NCBI GenBank assembly: GCA_003157595.1 | Contig: PMKB01000204.1 | Coordinates: forward strand, 5,550-17,408 | DNA from: Solirubrobacterales bacterium | Lineage (GTDB): Bacteria > Actinomycetota > Thermoleophilia > Solirubrobacterales > Solirubrobacteraceae | Direction of reading: 5' to 3' | DNA: 11,859 bases | Shown: piece by piece, positions 6,701-11,859 of the stretch | Layout: each line of letters starts with the position of its first letter | Position numbering within the stretch: position 1 is the first letter of the stretch | Made by a program: the position numbers and the translations under genes | The notes under the pieces: generated by a model | Seen by the model: the letters and a program-made list of their open reading frames with translations, nothing else | Database searches by the model: none | Told to the model about the DNA's origin: nothing

Positions 6701-6707
6701 ATCCGGC

Positions 6708-7388
6708 ATGAACTCGAGTGTGGTCGTCAGCGGAGGCACCGGCGGGCTGGGCAGCGCGGTCACGCGCACACTGCTTGCGGCGGGCTGGCAGGTCGTGGTG
6801 CCCTACGTCGACGAGCGCGAGCTCGAGCGCGTGGAGCCACACCCGCAGCTCGAGCTGGTCGCCGCCGACCTGTTCGACCCGGTGGCCGCGGCGGCGGTGG
6901 TGGCGGCGGCCGGCGATCGCCTTGCGGCGCTCGTCAACCTCGTCGGCGGGTTCGCCTCCGGCGGCCGCGTGCACGAGACGCCGGTCGAGGAGTTCGAACG
7001 CCAGTTCCGCCTCAACCTGCGTCCCGCCTACCTGCTCTGCCAGGCGGCGCTGCCGCGGATGCTGGAGGCCGGCGCGGGCGCGATCGTCTGCGTCTCGACG
7101 CGCGCGGCGCTGCGGCCGTTCCCCGGTGCCGCCGGCTACATCTCGTCCAAGGCCGCGGTGCTGGCGTTCGTCGACGCTCTGGCCGCGGAGTACACGGCGG
7201 ACGGCCTGCGGGCGAACGCGATCCTGCCGAGCGTGATCGACACACCCGCCAACCGGGCCTCCCAGCCCGACGCCGACCATTCCCGCTGGGTGACGCCCGA
7301 GCAGATCGCGCAGGTCATCCGCTTCCTGTGCGCCGAGGAGTCTGCAGCGATCAGCGGCGCGCACATCCCCGTCTACGGGCGCGCGTGA
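6708..7388 (+). CDS. Short-chain dehydrogenase/reductase
   Basis: A 226-residue classical SDR oxidoreductase, somewhat short for the family (about 250). It has the cofactor loop SGGTGGLG at 8-15, a D-L-F segment at 54-56 for the adenine ring, NLVGG at 77-81 in place of the usual NNAG, an Asn at 103, a catalytic Ser in CVST (130), Tyr144-x3-Lys148 in YISSK, and a short VIDTP segment at 177-181. There is no Asp at the end of the second strand (VVVPYVDERE), so NADP may be used instead of NAD; this is inferred. The substrate is unknown. The frame is open far upstream, but only as an antisense shadow of the exoribonuclease gene. MNSSVVVSGGTGG starts directly at the first strand. The stop overlaps the GTG of the Nudix gene by 4 nt, so the two are probably co-translated. 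Confidence 0.85.
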   Translation: MNSSVVVSGGTGGLGSAVTRTLLAAGWQVVVPYVDERELERVEPHPQLELVAADLFDPVAAAAVVAAAGDRLAALVNLVGGFASGGRVHETPVEEFERQFRLNLRPAYLLCQAALPRMLEAGAGAIVCVSTRAALRPFPGAAGYISSKAAVLAFVDALAAEYTADGLRANAILPSVIDTPANRASQPDADHSRWVTPEQIAQVIRFLCAEESAAISGAHIPVYGRA

Positions 7389-7807
7389 AGGGCCCTGCGC
7401 TGACCGTGGACGTGGTCGCGCTCGCCGGCGATCCTCCGGCGCGCGTGCTGCTGATCGAGCGGGGAGGCGATCCGTTCGCCGGATCGTGGGCGCTGCCCGG
7501 CGGGTTCATCGAGCCGGGGGAGCGCGTGATCGCAGGCGCGGCGCGTGAGCTGGCGGAAGAGACGGGGATCGAAGCCGGGCCGCTCGAGTTGCTCGGCATC
7601 TACGACACGCCCGGGCGAGACCCGCGTGGGCCCACGGTCTCGGTCGTCTACGTGCTGCGCGCCGGCTCGGAGCTCGACGCCCGGAGCGGCGACGACGCGA
7701 GCGACGCGCGCTGGTTCGGGGTCGGCGCGCTGCCGCCGCTGGCGTTCGACCACGGGTTGGTGATCGCCGACGCGCTCAGCTGGTCAGCGCGCGGCCCGCA
7801 AAGCTGA
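7385..7807 (+). CDS. Nudix hydrolase
   Basis: A 140-residue Nudix-fold enzyme. The complete Nudix box runs from Gly40 to Ile62: Gly40, Glu46, then Arg54-Glu55-Leu56, Glu58-Glu59, Gly61 and a closing Ile, with the normal x5 and x7 spacings. All metal-binding Glu residues are present. Before it lies VLLIERGGDPFAGSWALPGG (21-40), typical of ADP-ribose or nucleoside-diphosphate-sugar pyrophosphatases of the YjhB/NrtR-like group. DARWF at 108-112 follows in the usual place. The exact substrate is not readable. The GTG at 7385 overlaps the SDR stop (GTGA). An upstream ATG at 7328 would run back into SDR coding sequence and is unlikely. The last 32 bp overlap the 3' end of the convergent esterase gene. 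Confidence 0.88.
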   Translation: MKGPALTVDVVALAGDPPARVLLIERGGDPFAGSWALPGGFIEPGERVIAGAARELAEETGIEAGPLELLGIYDTPGRDPRGPTVSVVYVLRAGSELDARSGDDASDARWFGVGALPPLAFDHGLVIADALSWSARGPQS

Positions 7808-8912
7808 GCATCTGCGCCAGATGGCGCTCGATCGGGGCGAACGCGTGCGCGCCGGGATAGACGGCGCTGCGGGCCTGCGCGCCGGCGGCGCGCATCGCCG
7901 TCGCCCATGGCGCGTCAAGCGCGGCGTTGACGACCGTGTCCTGCGCGCCCCCCCAGACGAACGCGTGCAGCGGCAGGTGCGCGAGCAGCGGCCGGTCGGC
8001 GGCGAGGAGGGGGGAGAGGTTGGCGAACTGGCCCTCCCAGCTCTCGACGACCGAATAGCTCCGCAGCTGCTCGAGCGCCACGTTCATCGCGCCGAAGCCG
8101 CCCATCGAGTAGCCGGCAATCCCCCGCGCGGCGCGGTTCGGGATCGTGCGCAGCACCCGATCGGTCAGGCGCTGCACCTCGGCGACGTAGCTGTAGTAGC
8201 GCGGGCCGGCGGTGTTGAGCCAGTTCTGCGGAGACCCGGCGCCCTGGAGCATCACGGCGATCAGCGGCTTGATGCGGTGCGTTGCGATCAGGTGGTCGAG
8301 CGTCGGCTGCAGGCCGAGCCGCAGGAAGGAGCCGCCCGGCTGGTCTTCGCCGTGGAGCAGGTAGAGCACGGGGTAGCGGCGGGTCGCGCTGGCCTGATAG
8401 CCCGGCGGCAGATAGACGAGGTAGCGGTCGCGCCAGCCGAGCGCCGCGGAGGGATAGGTGATCGAAGCGATCGCACTGCCGGCCGAGTCTGATGAGATCG
8501 TGACCGGCTGCGGCAGCGCCGGGGCGAGCACGCCGAGCGCCGGCGTCGCATGGGCGACGACATCGGCCAGCAGCGGGGCGGGCGCTGCGAACGGACTCGT
8601 CAGCGCGACGTCCAGGCGCACCGGCACGAGCGTCGTGGGGGCGGCCGGCCCGCTGAGCGCGATTCCGCTGCTGACCACGAACGTCCCGGCGGCGACGGCG
8701 ATCAGCAGGGCCAGACGCGCCAGGCGTAGCGGTCTGGGCAGCGAGCGCGGGCGCTGGCGCACCGCCACGCGCGCAGGCGGCAGCTCGATCCGCGGCAGGG
8801 CCGGCACCCAGGCCGCCGGCCCGACCTCGACCACGGGCTTCAGACCGGGCCAGGCCCAGTCGGGCGAGCCCTCCAGCCAGCTCGATGCACTCCGCACGCT
8901 CACGGCGCCCAT
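7776..8912 (-). CDS. Membrane-anchored alpha/beta-hydrolase of the putative esterase (Esterase D/Fes) family
   Basis: A 378-residue protein with an unusual front half. Residues 1-65 are a Trp/Pro-rich, probably cytoplasmic tail. Residues 66-86 form a single hydrophobic segment (LALLIAVAAGTFVVSSGIAL), likely a signal anchor that puts the rest outside the membrane. The catalytic domain begins at about 145. It shows YLVYLPPGY at 164-172, YLLHGEDQPGG at 184-194 (oxyanion loop), the nucleophile elbow GYSMGG at 267-272 with Ser269, an Asp candidate at 325 (GGAQDTV) and the His candidate at 356 (PGAHAF). The fold matches PF00756-type esterases, which include Fes, esterase D and antigen 85 mycolyltransferases; the substrate is unknown. 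The ATG at 8912 lacks a strong ribosome-binding site. The 3' end overlaps the Nudix gene tail to tail. Confidence 0.82.
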   Translation of the reverse strand: MGAVSVRSASSWLEGSPDWAWPGLKPVVEVGPAAWVPALPRIELPPARVAVRQRPRSLPRPLRLARLALLIAVAAGTFVVSSGIALSGPAAPTTLVPVRLDVALTSPFAAPAPLLADVVAHATPALGVLAPALPQPVTISSDSAGSAIASITYPSAALGWRDRYLVYLPPGYQASATRRYPVLYLLHGEDQPGGSFLRLGLQPTLDHLIATHRIKPLIAVMLQGAGSPQNWLNTAGPRYYSYVAEVQRLTDRVLRTIPNRAARGIAGYSMGGFGAMNVALEQLRSYSVVESWEGQFANLSPLLAADRPLLAHLPLHAFVWGGAQDTVVNAALDAPWATAMRAAGAQARSAVYPGAHAFAPIERHLAQMLSFAGRALTS

Positions 8913-8957
8913 TCAACCCAGGTCGGCGCGATCCGCCAACCACTGCATCGCTGCTCG

Positions 8958-8983
8958 CACGCGGCAACTTTTGTTGCGGCGTG
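8958..8983. other. Hairpin with 11-bp stem upstream of the esterase gene
   Basis: On the plus strand CACGCGGCAAC and GTTGCGGCGTG pair around a TTTT loop: 5 bp, one G-G mismatch, 5 bp. It lies 46 bp upstream of the esterase ATG. On the plus strand three T follow, but no plus-strand gene reads into it. On the minus strand it would be in the esterase leader or the permease tail and has no U-tract. Confidence 0.5.
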
Positions 8984-9011
8984 TTTGGCGGCGCGAAGCG
9001 CTGTCAAACAC
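8981..9011. other. Second hairpin, sharing bases with the first
   Basis: Outer arms GTGTTTG (8981-8987) and CAAACAC (9005-9011) pair perfectly. An inner GCGC-GAA-GCGC stem (8991-9001) sits within a 3x3 internal loop. The GTG at 8981-8983 is used by both this stem and the previous one, so they cannot both be complete. The minus strand also contains a perfect TTGACA (9002-9007) here, but with no matching -10. Confidence 0.5.
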
Positions 9012-9022
9012 CCCCATGCGCA

Positions 9023-9037
9023 GGCGGCTTGGCCGCC
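9023..9037 (-). terminator. Possible terminator hairpin after the ABC permease gene
   Basis: GGCGGC-TTG-GCCGCC makes a perfect 6-bp GC stem with a 3-nt loop, 25 bp past the permease stop. No T-run follows on the minus strand. U-less hairpins can serve as terminators in high-GC actinobacteria, but this is inferred from position. Confidence 0.35.
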
Positions 9038-9061
9038 GGAGCACCTAATGACCGGCGAGCG

Positions 9062-11641
9062 CTACTCGGTTGCGATCGCCGCGAGGATGTCGACCTTGGC
9101 GGCGCGGCGAGCCGGCCAGGCGGCTGCGGCCAGGCCGGCCATGCCCGCGAGGACGAACAGGATGATCACTGTCGCGACGGGGATCACGAGCACGAATCCC
9201 GATCCCGACAGGGCGGTCGCGGCGAGGACCACCGCGAGCACGACGCCCAGCCCGATCCCGAGCACGCCTCCGATCAGCGCGGTGATGATCGACTCGTAGC
9301 GGATCATCTGGCGGACCTGATGGCGTGAGGTGCCGATCGCGCGCAGCATCCCCAGCTCGCGCGTGCGCTCGAAGATCGAGAGGACGAGCGTGTTGACGAT
9401 CCCGAACAGCGAGACGATCACCGACAGCGCCAGCAGCACGTAGATCAGCGCGAGCAGGGTGTCCACCTGGCTCGCGAGCGACTTCTTGAACTGCGCGGCG
9501 GTCTGGGACTCGGCCTGCGGGAAGCGGGCGGCGAGGATCCGGTTGACCCGCGGCTGCACCGCTGAGTTGGTCACGCCCGGCCGGTAGCTGACGAAGTCGA
9601 GCGCGTCAACGCGCTGGGAGAAGGCGCTGCGCGCGAGCGTCAGCGTGATCGTGAGGTCGGCGAGCAGGCGCGCGTTGTCGGTCGCGATTCCGCGCACGAC
9701 GAGGCGGATGCGCCGCCCGGAGGCGGTCAGCACCGAGAGCGTCTGCCCGAGCTTCAGGTGGTTGGCGGAGGCGAAGGTCTTGGTCAGGACGGTGCCGGTC
9801 GTGCCGAGCTGGGCGAGCGTCGCGTCGTTGCCGTGATCCCAATCGATCCGGTAGACCCGGGAGAAGCTGGCCGGCTCGAGCGCGGTGATCGTCTGGGTGC
9901 CCTTGAGGTGGTTGACCCTGCCCTCGGTGAAGGCGATCGGAGTGACCTGCGCGACGCCCGGGATGGCGCGCAGCGCAGCCGGGATCTCGGTCGGGATGCC
10001 GGCGTTGCCGGAGGTCGAGGAGTTCTGGACGATCAGATTGCCGGCGAACGAGGCGTCGATCGCCTGGTTGATCGAGGCCTTCGTCCCGGCAGCCAGGATC
10101 GAAATCAGGCTGACGAGGGCCAGGCCGATCATCAGCGCCGCCGCGGTCACGGCGGTGCGCCCGGGATGGCGGATCGTGTTGTCGCGCGCCAGGCGCGCGG
10201 TGATGCTCCCGCGCCAGGTGAAGGGCCGAGACAGCACGTGGGCGAGGCCCACGACGGCGGCGGAGAGGACCTTCCCGATCCGCCGGCGCGAGGCCGGGAC
10301 GCGGACCGCAAGGACGAACGCCACCAGGACCGCGATCGTCACGATTCCGGCGCCGCTGCTCACGACGAGGGCCAACCGCACGAGGACGTAGGCGGTGATC
10401 AGGGCGAACACGATCCGCCGCCGGCGCGGGCTGCGCTGCGCGCGCTCGAGCGGGACCCCCTCACGCATCGCTGCGATCGGCGTCACGCGGGCCGCGTGCA
10501 GCGCCGGCAGAAGGCCCGCCAAGACGGTCACGCCGGTGCCGGCCAGCAGCGAGACCCAGACCGTGCGGAACTCGACGACCGTGCCGCTGTCGGGGAGGTC
10601 GGCGCCGAACGCCTTGAACAGCTGGTCGAGCCCGGGCGCCAGCGCGAAGCCCGCGAGCAGGCCGAGGAGCGCGCCGCCGAAGCCGAGCATCCCGCCCTCC
10701 GCGACGACCGACCGCACGATCTGGCCGCGCGTCGCGCCGAGCGTGCGCAGCAGGCCGAACTCGCGAGTTCGCTGCGCGACGGTGATCGAGAAGGTGTTGA
10801 AGATGATGAAGGCGCCGACGAACAGCGCGACGTAGGCGAAGATCAACAGGAACGTGCGCAGGAAGCCGAGCTGACTCTCGAGGTCGGAGGTCTGCTGTGC
10901 GGCCTCCTGCACACCGGTGCGGACATCGAGTGTGCGCGGCAGCACCGCGCGGATCCGCTCGCGCAGCGTTGCCGGACTGACGCCGGGCTTGGCCGCGATC
11001 ACGAGGTCGTCGTAGGAGTTCGGCTCGCCGGCGAGCAGCTGCGCCTGGGGCAACGTGACGAGCGCCACGCCCGCGCCGCCAAAGGACGTCGAGCCGGCGA
11101 AGCGCAGGATGCCGACGATGCGGTAGGTGGCGGCGGTCGTCGCGCCCGCCACGCGCAGGCGCCGGCCGACCTTCAGCCCCTCGCGCTGCGCGGTCGCCTC
11201 GTCGAGGGCGACCGAGCCGCCGTCGCGCGGCAGCGTGCCGCTGACGGTGGAGAAGTCCTCGAAGCGCGGCGGCAGAAGCGAGACGGCGAAGCTGGGCGCC
11301 GCTGTGTTCAGCCGCTTGCCGTGGGAATCGAACAGCGTCGCGACGGCGAACACCTCGCCGGCGGCGACCGCCACCCCGGGCACCCGCTGCACGCGCTGAA
11401 GCGTCGCGCGGCCGATCGTCGCGCTCTGCACCGCCGCGCTCGCACCGAGTCCCTGGTGGGGGACGACGACGACCGAGCGGTTCGCCGCGCCGGTCGCGAA
11501 GATCGCCGCGAAAGAGTGGTCGATCGTGTCGGTGAGGATGTAGGTGCCCGACATCAGCGCGACGCCGAGCGCGACCGCGATGCCGGTCAGAACCGCGCGC
11601 AGCTTGCGCGAGAAGAACCCGCGCACCACGACCGCGGTCAT
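9062..11641 (-). CDS. ABC transporter permease with two FtsX/MacB domains
   Basis: An 859-residue permease of the MacB/FtsX superfamily (type VII ABC systems), which usually move lipids, lipoproteins or peptides, or transmit force across the membrane. It has two copies of the core unit. Unit 1: membrane segment at about 15-36, an extracellular MacB-like domain at about 40-255, membrane segments near 264-286, 313-336 and 362-382, and the coupling motif TREFGLLRTLGATRGQIVR at 292-310. A middle hydrophobic region covers 409-447. Unit 2: a segment near 498-518, an extracellular domain at about 525-720, segments near 729-754, 784-810 and 816-841, and the motif TRELGMLRAIGTSRHQVRQM at 760-779. Such double-unit permeases of about 850 residues are common in actinobacteria. 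The ATG at 11641 overlaps the stop of the ATPase gene (ATGA), which confirms the pair. The cargo cannot be told. Confidence 0.9.
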   Translation of the reverse strand: MTAVVVRGFFSRKLRAVLTGIAVALGVALMSGTYILTDTIDHSFAAIFATGAANRSVVVVPHQGLGASAAVQSATIGRATLQRVQRVPGVAVAAGEVFAVATLFDSHGKRLNTAAPSFAVSLLPPRFEDFSTVSGTLPRDGGSVALDEATAQREGLKVGRRLRVAGATTAATYRIVGILRFAGSTSFGGAGVALVTLPQAQLLAGEPNSYDDLVIAAKPGVSPATLRERIRAVLPRTLDVRTGVQEAAQQTSDLESQLGFLRTFLLIFAYVALFVGAFIIFNTFSITVAQRTREFGLLRTLGATRGQIVRSVVAEGGMLGFGGALLGLLAGFALAPGLDQLFKAFGADLPDSGTVVEFRTVWVSLLAGTGVTVLAGLLPALHAARVTPIAAMREGVPLERAQRSPRRRRIVFALITAYVLVRLALVVSSGAGIVTIAVLVAFVLAVRVPASRRRIGKVLSAAVVGLAHVLSRPFTWRGSITARLARDNTIRHPGRTAVTAAALMIGLALVSLISILAAGTKASINQAIDASFAGNLIVQNSSTSGNAGIPTEIPAALRAIPGVAQVTPIAFTEGRVNHLKGTQTITALEPASFSRVYRIDWDHGNDATLAQLGTTGTVLTKTFASANHLKLGQTLSVLTASGRRIRLVVRGIATDNARLLADLTITLTLARSAFSQRVDALDFVSYRPGVTNSAVQPRVNRILAARFPQAESQTAAQFKKSLASQVDTLLALIYVLLALSVIVSLFGIVNTLVLSIFERTRELGMLRAIGTSRHQVRQMIRYESIITALIGGVLGIGLGVVLAVVLAATALSGSGFVLVIPVATVIILFVLAGMAGLAAAAWPARRAAKVDILAAIATE

Positions 11642-11859
11642 CGGCTCAGCGACTTCATCAGGTCGAGCACGCCGCCCGCGTCGAGGGCCTCGCCGTCGCG
11701 CACGATCCGCCCGTCGCCGAGCACGACCAGGCGATCGGCGTGCGAGGCCGCGTGCGCGTCGTGGGTGACCATGACGATCGTCTGGCCGAACTCGTCGCCG
11801 CTGCGCCGCAGGAAGCCGAGCACCTCCGCGCCCGAGCGCGAGTCGAGGTTGCCGGTGGG
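11638..11859 (-). CDS. ABC transporter ATP-binding protein, C-terminal part (cut by window edge)
   Basis: The last 73 residues of a LolD/MacB-type ATPase that powers the adjoining permease. The fragment opens with PTGNLDSRSG, the stretch just after Walker B including the D-loop (NLDS). It continues with IVMVTHD at 28-34, whose His33 is the switch (H-loop) residue, and then ADRLVVLGDGRIV, the usual strand near the C-terminus. The Walker A, Q-loop and ABC signature lie outside the window. The TGA at 11640-11638 overlaps the permease ATG. The gene is therefore upstream of and translationally coupled to the permease. Confidence 0.92.
   Translation of the reverse strand, partial: PTGNLDSRSGAEVLGFLRRSGDEFGQTIVMVTHDAHAASHADRLVVLGDGRIVRDGEALDAGGVLDLMKSLSR

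Noticed and set aside
5661..6707. Plus-strand open frame that extends the SDR gene far upstream
   Set aside because: It is antisense to the well-supported exoribonuclease gene. The SDR fold begins right at the ATG at 6708.
8913..8948. Short minus-strand reading frame of 11 codons (MQWLADRADLG) ending directly before the esterase ATG
   Set aside because: The stop directly abuts the ATG, which hints at a leader peptide, but there is no ribosome-binding site, no codon theme and no way to separate it from chance in 36 bp.
9002..9007. Perfect TTGACA -35 box on the minus strand
   Set aside because: No acceptable -10 hexamer lies 16-18 nt downstream, and the bases are part of a hairpin. Not called as a promoter.

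Overview
The window is GC-rich, with dense genes, GTG starts and stop/start overlaps of 1-4 nt. A fused PafB-PafC regulator, an F420-type PPOX-fold protein, a long-form RmlA and a double-FtsX ABC permease all point to a high-GC actinobacterium. Thermoleophilia/Solirubrobacterales is my best guess, but it rests on gene style and recalled family distribution, with no rRNA or marker search. No tRNA, rRNA, CRISPR, insertion sequence or phage gene was seen.

Left block (1-4688, minus strand). This looks like one transcription unit reading right to left: pafBC, a PPOX-fold protein, rfbA (rmlA), rfbD (rmlD) and rfbB (rmlB, cut by the window edge). Every junction overlaps: GTGA, GTGA, TGATG, ATGA. The three rfb genes cover glucose-1-phosphate activation (RmlA), 4,6-dehydration (RmlB) and the final reduction (RmlD) of dTDP-L-rhamnose synthesis. 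The epimerase gene rfbC is not in view. Having a DNA-damage-type WYL activator and an F420-type flavoprotein at the head of a rhamnose operon is the least expected arrangement here.

Middle (4704-6605). A short spacer with inverted repeats lies upstream of pafBC. Next is a small orphan lipoprotein (minus strand), then about 350 bp with no intact gene. That stretch holds a plus-strand, frameshifted remnant resembling a YVTN-type beta-propeller protein. A YhaM-like OB-fold/HD 3'-5' exoribonuclease (minus strand) follows.

Right half (6606-11859). The exoribonuclease and a plus-strand SDR gene diverge from a 102-bp spacer. Both start codons sit 6-7 nt after a TAnnnT -10 element, which suggests leaderless mRNAs, and a nested palindrome lies between them. 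The SDR gene overlaps a Nudix hydrolase gene (GTGA). The Nudix gene overlaps tail to tail by 32 bp with a membrane-anchored esterase-fold gene (minus strand). Upstream of the esterase is a 149-bp spacer with three hairpins, two of them mutually exclusive. It is followed by an 859-residue MacB/FtsX-type permease and the C-terminal end of its partner ATPase (window edge).

Most genes belong to well-known families. I found no convincing wholly new system. The best leads are the pafBC-PPOX-rfb gene order, the decayed propeller fragment, the paired leaderless promoters and the overlapping hairpins before the esterase.
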